A DNA stretch of 49,616 nucleotides from Mogibacterium pumilum (GTDB taxonomy: Bacteria > Bacillota > Clostridia > Peptostreptococcales > Anaerovoracaceae), in the NCBI RefSeq assembly GCF_002243385.1, contig NZ_CP016199.1, positions 1,771,030-1,820,645 on the forward strand, read 5' to 3'. The position numbers were made by a program, and so were the translations under genes. Numbering within the stretch: the stretch's first letter is position 1; each line of letters begins with the position of its first letter. Shown here piece after piece: positions 8,029-16,425 of the stretch. A model generated the notes under the pieces. It was not told the origin of the DNA, made no database searches, and saw only the letters and a program-made list of their open reading frames with translations.

Positions 8029-11000
8029 TTACCACCTGTAATAAATAGTTTTATTTTTCTCGTCTACACAAATACCTAATCGTAGCGCGTCATATCCATA
8101 CTCTTTTATAAATGCATCCCAAAGTTCAGGCTCTTTACTAAAGTCGATCATTCCCTCAACTCTAAGATTTTTATAATTAACATCTTGATATTCAGGATTG
8201 AATCCTGTTATCCACCACTGTGGATTACCAGGTTCGTAATTCATTATCTGCCTTCCAAACTTGTCATAGAGAGAGAGCTTCATTATGAGTTTGCTATCTT
8301 GGTATGTGAGTTTGTGGTAGCCGCTGCCTCTGTATATTCCTGTTTCAGCACCGGCTCCTAGACCATAGTAATCACCTTTCCACATCCAGATTGTATACTT
8401 TTTACCATCACTAACAAAATCGAATTTATTTATACCTGCAGACGTAAACGACTTAAACACATAGTCATAAGTGTCATTGTAACCACCCATAGCTTGTATA
8501 CAGTTTCGCCTAGCGTGATATACACCATTAGAGTCCCTATCCATATTAAGGGTTACGCCTATAGCCTGTTCTCCTATCCTTGATTTGGATAAGGCCGCTG
8601 CGTAGTCACTTGCATTTGTCGATGAAAATCCTGGAATTGGAGTCTCTGCTAGTTCTCGTGATTTAGATAATAACCAGTTCCTGCCCTCTGGGTTGCCCTG
8701 TAAGATTCCAGTTCCTCCAAGGAAATCGAATGTACCATCCACTACAGTTTCTACGCTTGGGAATGCTCCATTTCTATCAACCATTATTAGCGGCGACGCA
8801 AGGCAGTAATTGTATGGATTCATCGCGAGAGGCTTAGTGATACTGCCACTAACGATATCTTCACCTGCAAATCTTCCTGCATCAGGCATATACTCTCTTG
8901 CTTGTGCAAAGTACGTTTCACTCACTACATCTTTGCGGTAACCTGTATAGGTAAATGGCTGTATGCTTTCTCTATCCATGCCATTTAGCTCGTTGCCGAA
9001 TTCATCATACGCATAGCTCTCGATAATTGCACTATCAGCACCCACGAGGCGCATTGGCGTTCCCTGTATATCAGCTAGGTAATAATAATCTTCTTCGCCT
9101 TTCATAGCTAATGGGATTGAATCTTCCCATATAAACCGCTGGCTGATGTCATTTCTCTTCTTCTGAATCAGATTGCTATGTTCTTTGGAGTGGTCAACTA
9201 TATATTCGCTTTCTACGCTATCGATAATCTCCTTTACCCTCTGACCTGCTGCATCATATATGTATTCGGACACGAGACCGTTGCTGTCGATTGCTTTATC
9301 AAGTCTATTTGCTGCACCGTATACAAAATTCTTTGCTAAGATGCCATCAACAATCACGCCAGTGATGTTTCCTCGTCTATCGTACCTGTATAGTGTTTTT
9401 GATGCGCCTTCGGTCTTTGTCACAAGCTGATCTGCTTCATTATATGAATAAGTGGTTTCACTGCCACCTACAATCTTCTTGGTTCTGTTACCAAAAGCAT
9501 CATACTGATATTCCCTAAGTGCTTTCGACTCTCTCGTCACCTCTATCAGTCTGCCGATGGCATCATATTTGTAGTTAAATGAGCCGCTATGTTCACTAAA
9601 CCCGTTTCTCTCCTTTTCAATACACGATATATTGCCTCTTATATCGTATTCGTAACGTTGTCTATCTATGACTTCATTATCACTAGAATGTGTTAGCATT
9701 TGCAGCCTGCCGATATTATCGTACTCATATGATGTGCTACTGCCATTAGGCATAGTACGCCTTGCTAGCCTGTTTAGTTCATCGTAATGATATAAGATGG
9801 AGCTTCCCTCATCCACAACTTCAGAAAGTCTGTGCTTATTATCATATCTATAATATACTGTAGCCCCATCAGGATAAGTAATACTTGTCCTCTCGCCAGA
9901 TTTACCATACACATAGCCTGTAGTTTGACCATCCGAATACGTTTCCTTTATCATTCTCCCCATGCTATCATGTTCGATTAATGTTGAACCATTTGTGGTT
10001 TCTGTTTTATTGATTTTTCCAAGCAAATCATATGCGAACCTTGCAAAGCTTCCATCCGCATAGAGAATTTCTGTTATTTTATCGAGCGAGTTATACGTGG
10101 TTTTAGTTACAAATCCGTCTCTATCAGTTTTTTCTATTAGCCTACCTTTTGCATCATAATTAAAAGACGCAATATCTCCGAGCGGATTAATGGACTTTGT
10201 CACCCTTCCCATCAAATCTCTTACATACTTCATTACATGAGATGCGTTTTCTCCCTTTGATATACGGCGCACTTCAGTAATTTGATCCATGGCATCATAA
10301 TCGTACTCTACTTCGTTGCCGAGCTCATCTGTAACCTTAATGAGCATGCCCGAAAGAGAGTATTCGTAAAATGACGCTCCTCCGTCTGCATTTGTCTTAG
10401 ACGTTACGTTATTCATGGCATCATAGGTGTATGCTATTCTCTCCCCATTTTCACCCTTGACTTCAATAAGCCTATTTATGCAGTCGTACTTATAAAACCT
10501 CTTGTAATTGTTCACATCAGAATATTCTGTGATATTACCTGCAGGATCAACAACGAAGTCCTCCGTCGCCCCATCTGGATGAATTATGCATTTCAAAACG
10601 CCACCTGGATAATACTTATACTTGGTAGTACACCCTGAACCGTCAGTTCGTGATGCTATCCTGCCGATTGGCGTATACTCATACTTTTTGCTATTCCCAA
10701 TAGGGTCGATCTCTTCTATTAGCTGATCTGCTGCATCATATATAAATGAATAATCATTTCCGCCTCTGTCCGTATATTTGATTATGTTTTCTGAACCATC
10801 ATAGTAGAAATGTTCTTCAGCTCCATCCGGATATCTCGCACTAGTGAGTCTATTTATTCCGTTATATTCATATTCCGTTACATTTCCAACCTCATCTGTC
10901 TCCATGACAAGGTTGCCCATGCCATCATACACATAGGTCCGTCTTCCACCTTCAGGGTCAACCTGCAGAATCAGCCTATTATTCTTATCATATTCATAAG

Positions 11001-13224
11001 AAATGCATCCTCCATTAGGAAGTATCTCTTCCTTGAGGTTCCACATTTCATCATATGTATATGTTGTGATTCTACCGAGTGGATCTGTTTTTTCGGATGG
11101 AAAACCAAGGCAGTTATATTTATATGTTGTTTCCGCACCATTCGGAGCAGTTTCCTTAATCATTCTGCCTGCTTTGTCATATTCAAAAGTTATGTTGCTC
11201 TTATCCGGCTGAATTACTGCAGTAATGTTACTCTCATCATCGTATGTAATTTGCCTTGTATTACCGTTAGCATCTGCTGTGCTTGAAAGTCTATTGAGGG
11301 CATCCCATGTATAAGTTTGCTTTCCGCCTCTTTCATCACAAACTTCAACTATATTATCTCGTTCATCAAAGCTGAATGATGTAATGCTTCCTTCAGCATT
11401 AATAATCTCACACACATTGCCATTCTTATCGTGTCTAAAGAGCGTCTTTCTGCCAATTCCATCTTCAATAGCAATTGGCGTTTCTCCAAATATACTATAT
11501 CTGTTTTTAACTTTAAGTTTACCGTCAACGATGAGCTTTTCAGGCCTTCCTTTGCTGTCATACTCTATTATTGTTTCTGTTCCAACAGCATCTATTGTTT
11601 TTGTTACATTACCATTTTCATTGTACAGAAACTCTCTTTTTCCGCCATTTTTATCAATCTCGGCAGTCCTTTTATCTCTACTGTTATAGCTAAATCGCTC
11701 CTCCGCACCGCTATACACATTTTTTATAGTTCTCAGCCGACTATCGTTATAGTGATAGCTTACTGCACCGTTGCGTTCAGTTTGTACAGTCCTTCCACTT
11801 TCATCATCGTACCTATAGGACATAAAGCTCTGATCCGGAAATGTCTGGCTTAAGACTCTTCCATATGAATCATATTTATTTGTGATTGTACTTACATTAT
11901 CTGCGTTAACAATCTCAGACAGATAGCCACGTGAGTCGTATAAATACTTATACGCTCCTCCATTTGGCATTATTACTTTTGAAAGCGTACCTTTTTCATA
12001 TTCATATTTAACTGTACGTCCTGTGTGGTCAGTTACGATATCTATCATCTGATGATCATTATACTCAAGCGTATATCCCTCACCCGAAGACTTTTTAATG
12101 CTCACGAGCAGTCCGTCCTCATATAATAGATCTATAGCTGTACGATTCTTATCTTTTCTTTTTATGTACTGACCTTTGAAATTAAAGATGTACTTTGTAT
12201 AATCTTCAGTCTCATAGATGTATCCGGAACTGGTTTTGCTTAACTTTCCAATACTTGCACCAAAATTTACCACGCCTTCATTTCCTATGAAGGTAAACGA
12301 TTCTTCTCTACCATCTTCTCTAATAATCTTAGCTTTTTCTTTGCCATCAGTGCTTTTTTCAATAAAAAGTTTTACTTCGAAGCTATGATTCCAGCTATTT
12401 CCAAACTCACCTTTATATGTATTTATCGAATTGTAAAATCGCCCAAACACTAGAGGTGTCTTGCCACCAATAACTAGATCATCCTTTTCATAAATAAAAT
12501 TACCAGATGATAGGTTTACCGGATCTTTACTAAAGGCATGAGTTATATCATATTTGCCCTTTGCATTTTCTAGTGCTTTAGCTTTTGCAACATTGATAGC
12601 TTCATCGATTTCTTTCATCCACTTCTGATTTGCCGGCAAACTGAAGCCATTAGCTGTTGAAGTTGCTAATGCTGATAACCCTGTTTTCATTAGCGAAATC
12701 AAGTTGCCATTTTCAAGAAACAAATCTTTGGTAGTAGCTTCTATTTCATCTATTTTCTTAATCTTGTTCTCTAGAACAGTTATTACATTGAGCTCAACTT
12801 CTTTAGAATGTCTCAAATTATATATTGTTTGACTAAGTGCAACACCTGTAGTTGGCTGACATAACATTAAAGTCGTACACAAAAGTAGCGAAGCATCAAT
12901 ACCTGCAATAATATTTTTATGTTTTCTTATATCATCATTGATATCATCTTCTCGCAATATCTCACCACTTACAGCATCTATCAATGTATTGCAGTCAGTT
13001 TTGACAATATCAGCAAGAGAAGATAGTCCATGTACTATCTTTTTTACTCCCATCATGTGCGTGCAAGCATGTATATACCAGTTACCGCTTAGATTCCCAT
13101 TTGAGGCAAAGCTATCTATGGTTGAATTGATATTCTCGGTAGCTTCTATAACCTTGGAAATTCCATTTAACATGCTATCGCATTGCATTTTAATGCAATG
13201 AGGATTTACGACTCTTCCGCCCAT
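8029..13224 (-). CDS. RHS/YD-repeat polymorphic toxin with DUF4474-like tip
   Basis: 1731 residues without a Sec signal peptide. Residues 1-230 form a helical leader in the position an LXG-type domain would occupy, with a hydrophobic stretch around 108-135. A DUF6531-like entry (DPVNLSSGNFIYEKDDL, from 234) opens a long shell of YD repeats (GRL..YxYD pattern, several dozen). The shell ends at the RHS core motif region containing GRFAGEDIV and NPYNYCLASPL. The last 245 residues (8029-8766) are a separate tip with GKKYTIWMWKGDYYGLGAGAE and NPQWWITGFNP, which I recognise as DUF4474-like. Such tips are usually the toxic part, encapsulated by the RHS shell. GAGGGAGAATGT precedes the start. YwqH/YwqI-like genes lie just upstream and lipoproteins just downstream. 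The activity of the tip is unknown. Confidence 0.85.
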   Translation of the reverse strand: MGGRVVNPHCIKMQCDSMLNGISKVIEATENINSTIDSFASNGNLSGNWYIHACTHMMGVKKIVHGLSSLADIVKTDCNTLIDAVSGEILREDDINDDIRKHKNIIAGIDASLLLCTTLMLCQPTTGVALSQTIYNLRHSKEVELNVITVLENKIKKIDEIEATTKDLFLENGNLISLMKTGLSALATSTANGFSLPANQKWMKEIDEAINVAKAKALENAKGKYDITHAFSKDPVNLSSGNFIYEKDDLVIGGKTPLVFGRFYNSINTYKGEFGNSWNHSFEVKLFIEKSTDGKEKAKIIREDGREESFTFIGNEGVVNFGASIGKLSKTSSGYIYETEDYTKYIFNFKGQYIKRKDKNRTAIDLLYEDGLLVSIKKSSGEGYTLEYNDHQMIDIVTDHTGRTVKYEYEKGTLSKVIMPNGGAYKYLYDSRGYLSEIVNADNVSTITNKYDSYGRVLSQTFPDQSFMSYRYDDESGRTVQTERNGAVSYHYNDSRLRTIKNVYSGAEERFSYNSRDKRTAEIDKNGGKREFLYNENGNVTKTIDAVGTETIIEYDSKGRPEKLIVDGKLKVKNRYSIFGETPIAIEDGIGRKTLFRHDKNGNVCEIINAEGSITSFSFDERDNIVEVCDERGGKQTYTWDALNRLSSTADANGNTRQITYDDESNITAVIQPDKSNITFEYDKAGRMIKETAPNGAETTYKYNCLGFPSEKTDPLGRITTYTYDEMWNLKEEILPNGGCISYEYDKNNRLILQVDPEGGRRTYVYDGMGNLVMETDEVGNVTEYEYNGINRLTSARYPDGAEEHFYYDGSENIIKYTDRGGNDYSFIYDAADQLIEEIDPIGNSKKYEYTPIGRIASRTDGSGCTTKYKYYPGGVLKCIIHPDGATEDFVVDPAGNITEYSDVNNYKRFYKYDCINRLIEVKGENGERIAYTYDAMNNVTSKTNADGGASFYEYSLSGMLIKVTDELGNEVEYDYDAMDQITEVRRISKGENASHVMKYVRDLMGRVTKSINPLGDIASFNYDAKGRLIEKTDRDGFVTKTTYNSLDKITEILYADGSFARFAYDLLGKINKTETTNGSTLIEHDSMGRMIKETYSDGQTTGYVYGKSGERTSITYPDGATVYYRYDNKHRLSEVVDEGSSILYHYDELNRLARRTMPNGSSTSYEYDNIGRLQMLTHSSDNEVIDRQRYEYDIRGNISCIEKERNGFSEHSGSFNYKYDAIGRLIEVTRESKALREYQYDAFGNRTKKIVGGSETTYSYNEADQLVTKTEGASKTLYRYDRRGNITGVIVDGILAKNFVYGAANRLDKAIDSNGLVSEYIYDAAGQRVKEIIDSVESEYIVDHSKEHSNLIQKKRNDISQRFIWEDSIPLAMKGEEDYYYLADIQGTPMRLVGADSAIIESYAYDEFGNELNGMDRESIQPFTYTGYRKDVVSETYFAQAREYMPDAGRFAGEDIVSGSITKPLAMNPYNYCLASPLIMVDRNGAFPSVETVVDGTFDFLGGTGILQGNPEGRNWLLSKSRELAETPIPGFSSTNASDYAAALSKSRIGEQAIGVTLNMDRDSNGVYHARRNCIQAMGGYNDTYDYVFKSFTSAGINKFDFVSDGKKYTIWMWKGDYYGLGAGAETGIYRGSGYHKLTYQDSKLIMKLSLYDKFGRQIMNYEPGNPQWWITGFNPEYQDVNYKNLRVEGMIDFSKEPELWDAFIKEYGYDALRLGICVDEKNKTIYYRW

Positions 13225-13235
13225 ACATTCTCCCT

Positions 13236-13556
13236 CTATTTCCGGCTCAACTCTTCATTAATATCTTCTAGTCTGTTTCTGCTTTTTTGTTTAGACTCTT
13301 TTATTTCGGTCGCTATCTCTTCAAGTAGTCTCTCGCTATCTCTCATACTTAGATATGCATCATCAAGTAAATTCACCATTTCCTTATCATGCGAATATTT
13401 TTCACGCTGTTCTTCAATAATCCTTATATTTCTATATGTTTCACTAAAAATATCTTCGTTATATTTGATTTTTTTCTCTGCAGCTTCAAGCTCTTCTAGT
13501 TGCTCTTCCAGCTTTTTTCTCGCGTTTATAAGTTCTCTTCTGTCATCTACACTCAT
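13236..13556 (-). CDS. Small coiled-coil protein, YwqH/DUF5082-like T7SS partner
   Basis: 106 residues, almost wholly charged helix (LINARKKLEEQLEELEAAEKKIKYNEDIF, then a second helix to the end), consistent with a two-helix hairpin. Size, composition and position between a YwqI-like gene and a large toxin match the DUF5082/YwqH class. In T7SS LXG loci, small helical proteins of this sort bind the toxin's N-terminus and deliver it to the secretion channel. Ribosome site AAGGGA lies before ATG 13556. It ends 11 nt before the RHS start. Sequence similarity was judged by eye only, so the family name is tentative. Confidence 0.65.
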   Translation of the reverse strand: MSVDDRRELINARKKLEEQLEELEAAEKKIKYNEDIFSETYRNIRIIEEQREKYSHDKEMVNLLDDAYLSMRDSERLLEEIATEIKESKQKSRNRLEDINEELSRK

Positions 13557-13571
13557 TATAAATCCCTTATT

Positions 13572-13865
13572 CTACTTTACAGACTTGCGATTATGTCTTC
13601 CTGCGAACTTTCTCGCTGTCCCTGAATCCCACCTTGCAAATAGTGAATCTGTTTTAAACAGCTTTGCAGAATCATCAGATATCTGTTCTTTAAGCTGATT
13701 TACTACCTTGGAAAAATCTTCATACAAGGTCTGGGCACTTGCGACTGCAGTTATTGTCGACTCTTCATCCCTCTGAAGCTCATCTACCATTACTAAAGTG
13801 GATCCCGCACTTAATTTAGCTGCGGTATTCGCCACTTCACCTTTTACAATTTGTATATCTGACAT
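13572..13865 (-). CDS. WXG100-like small protein, YwqI/DUF5344-like
   Basis: 97 residues: helix, loop, helix, with no signal peptide. Features include TLYEDFSKVVNQLKEQISDDSAKL followed by the FARWDSGTARKF tail. WXG100-type T7SS substrates have this size and a two-helix hairpin; the WDSG here is not at the central turn, so it is not a canonical WXG motif. It resembles the YwqI/DUF5344 class that accompanies YwqJ-type toxins. Strong ribosome site AAGGAAGG lies before ATG 13865; 15 nt separate it from the YwqH-like gene. Probable role: heteromeric partner for export of the RHS protein (inference). Confidence 0.65.
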   Translation of the reverse strand: MSDIQIVKGEVANTAAKLSAGSTLVMVDELQRDEESTITAVASAQTLYEDFSKVVNQLKEQISDDSAKLFKTDSLFARWDSGTARKFAGRHNRKSVK

Positions 13866-13888
13866 AATGTTCCTTCCTTGTTAGATTA

Positions 13889-13916
13889 ATTTTATACTAA
13901 TATTCCTACTTTACAA
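13889..13916 (-). promoter_or_regulatory. Candidate promoter for the RHS toxin operon
   Basis: On the minus strand, TTGTAA (13911-13916), a 16-nt spacer and TAAAAT (13889-13894) lie 24 nt before the YwqI-like start. The -35 overlaps the stop codon of the preceding zinc-ribbon gene. If real, it would let the toxin operon be transcribed separately from that gene. Confidence 0.4.
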
Positions 13917-14228
13917 CCTACTAAAAAACTTCCCCACTTCATCCTTATACACGAAGTCGGTCACGCCTCCGCATGACTCGCACTTGGACGAGCGGCAGCC
14001 GAAGCCCTGACCGTATTTACCAAATCCAACACGCATCTTGTCCGATCCGCAAAATGCGCATATCTCATTATACTTCATCTCTCGGCTACACGCATCGCCT
14101 ACGCCCCCTCGGACGTCTACCGCAATGCTCTTACCTGCATTTGGCAGAGCCTTGATATCCGTTTCTTTAAAACCGGAAACTACGTTATTTAGCTCATTTT
14201 CCGTCATAACCCATCTTCCGTCTGCCAT
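13911..14228 (-). CDS. Small zinc-ribbon protein, function unknown
   Basis: 105 residues. The C-terminal half has four cysteines as CAFCGSD...CRSSKCESCGG, a likely zinc ribbon. The N-terminal half (MTENELNNVVSGFKETDIKALPNAGKSIAVDVRGGVG) is not recognised. AGAGGTAG precedes ATG 14228. It is the first gene of the minus-strand run that continues into the T7SS-like toxin operon, 45 nt upstream of it. Similar ribbons occur in regulators and in RNA- or DNA-binding proteins; nothing here decides which. Confidence 0.6.
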   Translation of the reverse strand: MADGRWVMTENELNNVVSGFKETDIKALPNAGKSIAVDVRGGVGDACSREMKYNEICAFCGSDKMRVGFGKYGQGFGCRSSKCESCGGVTDFVYKDEVGKFFSRL

Positions 14229-14270
14229 GTTTCTACTACCTCTTTATGGATTAGCGCTCACTGTTGTGTT

Positions 14271-14299
14271 AATATAGTGCATACAATTAATTCTATAAT
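14271..14299. promoter_or_regulatory. Divergent promoter region between zinc-ribbon gene and yhbY
   Basis: TATAAT at 14294-14299 (plus) is 28 nt before the yhbY start, and TATATT (minus, plus coordinates 14271-14276) faces the zinc-ribbon gene. Both -35 regions are weak, so only the -10 elements are supported. Confidence 0.4.
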
Positions 14300-14326
14300 A
14301 CATTTCAGAAATATCAAGGAGAACAC

Positions 14327-14638
14327 ATGCTCACAGGCAAACAAAGAAGTTATCTAAAAGGGCTCGCGCAGAAAATCGAGCCTACAGTATATATTGGCAA
14401 GGCGGATCTCACGGAGAATATCATCCGCTCTATCGACGAGAACCTTACGGCAAATGAGCTTGTAAAAGGACAGATTCAGGAGGGCTCACTACTCGACCCG
14501 ACCGAGGTGTGCAGCGAACTTGCAGAGATGCTCCACGCTGAATTCGTCGCTGCAATCGGCCGCCGCTTCGTGCTCTACAGAAGGGCGAGAAATCCTAAGA
14601 ATGTTAAAATCGAGCTGCCGAAGGCGCCTCACAAATAA
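14327..14638 (+). CDS. yhbY: RNA-binding protein YhbY (CRM domain), ribosome assembly
   Basis: 103 residues. LTGKQRSYLKGLAQKIEPTVYIGKADLTENII and the GRRFVLYRRARNPK stretch are hallmarks of the single CRM-domain YhbY family, which binds pre-50S particles during 23S rRNA maturation. Full length for the family. AAGGAGAACAC precedes ATG. A solitary gene ending in the bidirectional hairpin at 14659-14698. Confidence 0.9.
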   Translation: MLTGKQRSYLKGLAQKIEPTVYIGKADLTENIIRSIDENLTANELVKGQIQEGSLLDPTEVCSELAEMLHAEFVAAIGRRFVLYRRARNPKNVKIELPKAPHK

Positions 14639-14658
14639 TAATTTGACTTTACTTGAAA

Positions 14659-14698
14659 AAAAGCACTTAACGCCCATTTCTGGATGCTAAGTGCTTTT
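14659..14698. terminator. Bidirectional intrinsic terminator, yhbY / HD gene
   Basis: Perfect 11-bp stem AAAAGCACTTA/TAAGTGCTTTT between the convergent yhbY and HD-domain genes; A- and T-rich flanks on each side allow function in both directions. Confidence 0.8.
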
Positions 14699-14702
14699 AC
14701 AT

Positions 14703-15278
14703 TTACAGTCCTATCTCGTCAGCGATTTCGCGCATCGCCTCCAGCGAAATATCGATAAAATCATCGAAACTAACTCCGATTTCCTCGATAGCCGCCATGT
14801 ACTGTCTGTTTGCGCCTGCTGCAAATCTCGTCTCTTTAAATCTCTTATTTACCGACTTATGCTTAACGCTCGCAATCTTCTTATCTGGGTAAATCTGTGC
14901 AACAGCCTTGCAGAAACCGCTCATTGGGTCTGCGGCAAGAAGTGCAATCTCAAGAGTAGACTTCGCAATAACGCCCGACTCCGGGTTATGCGCACAAATA
15001 GCCCGTGCCATCACCGGCTCATCGTAGCCTTCATCCTTTAGAATCTGCGCCGAAACAGGTCCGTGCGTAGACATATCTGTACGCCAATCAGCAGTTTCCT
15101 CGTCTAGGTCATGCAGCAATCCGCAGTTTCCCCAGAACTCTATCTCATCAGGAGCAAGCTTCTTTGCAAGCCCTCGCATTATCGCTTCAACTGCATAAGA
15201 ATGCGTGATGTAGTTCTCGCCCTTTACATATTTGTGTAGCAGCTCATTAGCCTGCTCTCTCGTAATATGCTCGCCCAT
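14703..15278 (-). CDS. HD-domain metal-dependent hydrolase
   Basis: 191 residues of HD superfamily. HSYAVEAIMR gives the first His, GLLHDLDEE the HD pair, and ICAHNPESG and LLAADPMSG the later metal ligands. Proteins of this compact type are usually annotated as HDIG/HD-domain phosphohydrolases; the substrate is not predictable from sequence. AAGGAGAAACAAA lies before ATG 15278. It is convergent with yhbY and stands alone. Confidence 0.8.
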   Translation of the reverse strand: MGEHITREQANELLHKYVKGENYITHSYAVEAIMRGLAKKLAPDEIEFWGNCGLLHDLDEETADWRTDMSTHGPVSAQILKDEGYDEPVMARAICAHNPESGVIAKSTLEIALLAADPMSGFCKAVAQIYPDKKIASVKHKSVNKRFKETRFAAGANRQYMAAIEEIGVSFDDFIDISLEAMREIADEIGL

Positions 15279-15349
15279 TTTGTTTCTCCTTTATAAATGT
15301 ACTAACTTGAATTCTAACACAAAGCACTTGCATTGGCTATATATCGCAT

Positions 15350-15378
15350 TTGACTGATTTAATGACATACAATAGAAT
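15350..15378 (+). promoter_or_regulatory. Sigma-A-type promoter for the DMT exporter gene
   Basis: TTGACT (15350-15355), a 17-nt spacer and TAGAAT (15373-15378), close to consensus. The start codon at 15465 leaves an untranslated leader of about 80 nt. Confidence 0.65.
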
Positions 15379-15464
15379 AGTAGATATCTAAATTGCATAA
15401 TCACTTACCGTGCACTCCCTAGTACACGTGTATAAATATATTTGAACAGAATGGAATAAACAGA

Positions 15465-16331
15465 ATGGGAAAAACAATACATAACAAAAACAAAGGCATC
15501 CTGCTGATAGTCACTTCGGCATTTTGCTTCGCGCTAATGGGAATTTTCGTCAAGCTTGCGGGCGATTTGCCAGCTGTTGAGAAAGCTTTTTTTAGAAACC
15601 TAATCGCTGCAATAATCGCCGCAATCGTACTCATCAAGGACAAGCAACCGCTTGTAATCGGGCGTAAGAACTACATCCCGATGCTCGTGCGAGTAACTGC
15701 AGGCACTATCGGAATCCTCGGAAATTTCTACGCGGTGAGCCATATAATGGTTGCCGATGCCAGCATGCTTAATAAACTCTCGCCATTTGCAACGATTATA
15801 TTTTCGATCATCCTCCTCAAAGAGGTTCCTAAGCGATACCAGGTTTTCTGCCTAATGCTCGCCATGACCGGTGCGCTGTTCGTAATCAAGCCGGGCTTCT
15901 CCGGAAATCCGCTAGGAATGGCTGCTGGTCTTGTCGGTGGCGTTGGTGCTGGACTTGCATACACCATGGTGCGAAAGCTCGGTTCAAACGGCGTACAAAA
16001 GGCGGTCATTGTCTTCTGCTTCTCGGCATTCAGCTGCCTCGCCATGGTGCCGCTGATTATCTTAAAATACCACGAGCCAATCAGTATGTACCAGCTTATG
16101 ATGCTTCTCGGTGCCGGATTTGCCGCCGCTGGCGGTCAGTTCACAATTACTGGGGCATACCGATATGCACCAGCTAAGGAAATCTCAATCTATGATTATT
16201 CGCAGATTATCTTCACGACTTCGCTTGGATTCATAGTGTTTGGAGAGATTCCAGATATCTACAGTTTCATCGGCTATGCGATTATCATAACGGCTTCTAC
16301 TATAATCTTCTTTAAGTCGAAGAGCGAGTAA
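15465..16331 (+). CDS. DMT superfamily (EamA) transporter
   Basis: 288 residues with about ten hydrophobic segments and two EamA repeats (first from ILLIVTSAFCFALMGIFVKLAG, second from GLAYTMVRKLGSNG). The motif VEKAFFRNLIAA after TM2 is typical of this drug/metabolite transporter family. The substrate is unknown; relatives export amino acids, purines or other metabolites. The ribosome site is weak (GGAATAAACAG before ATG). Monocistronic: its own promoter is at 15350 and its terminator at 16355. Confidence 0.8.
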   Translation: MGKTIHNKNKGILLIVTSAFCFALMGIFVKLAGDLPAVEKAFFRNLIAAIIAAIVLIKDKQPLVIGRKNYIPMLVRVTAGTIGILGNFYAVSHIMVADASMLNKLSPFATIIFSIILLKEVPKRYQVFCLMLAMTGALFVIKPGFSGNPLGMAAGLVGGVGAGLAYTMVRKLGSNGVQKAVIVFCFSAFSCLAMVPLIILKYHEPISMYQLMMLLGAGFAAAGGQFTITGAYRYAPAKEISIYDYSQIIFTTSLGFIVFGEIPDIYSFIGYAIIITASTIIFFKSKSE

Positions 16332-16354
16332 TGAAAATAAGTTTATAAAAAGTG

Positions 16355-16391
16355 TGCCGCAGCTGCCCGAGTGGGAAGTGCGGCATTTTTT
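16355..16391 (+). terminator. Intrinsic terminator of DMT gene
   Basis: Outer stem TGCCGCA/TGCGGCA with an inner CCC/GGG pairing, followed by six T. Confidence 0.8.
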
Positions 16392-16425
16392 CAATATTTT
16401 CACTTTGCATGTTTGTAGAGCAACA

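Noticed and set aside
10810-11853. Plus-strand ORFs inside the RHS gene
   Set aside because: They follow from the regular codon pattern of YD repeats; low-complexity hydrophobic translations without start signals.
13183-13698. 171-residue plus-strand ORF, Ser/Leu rich
   Set aside because: Antisense shadow of the YwqH/YwqI-like genes and the RHS start; no ribosome site.
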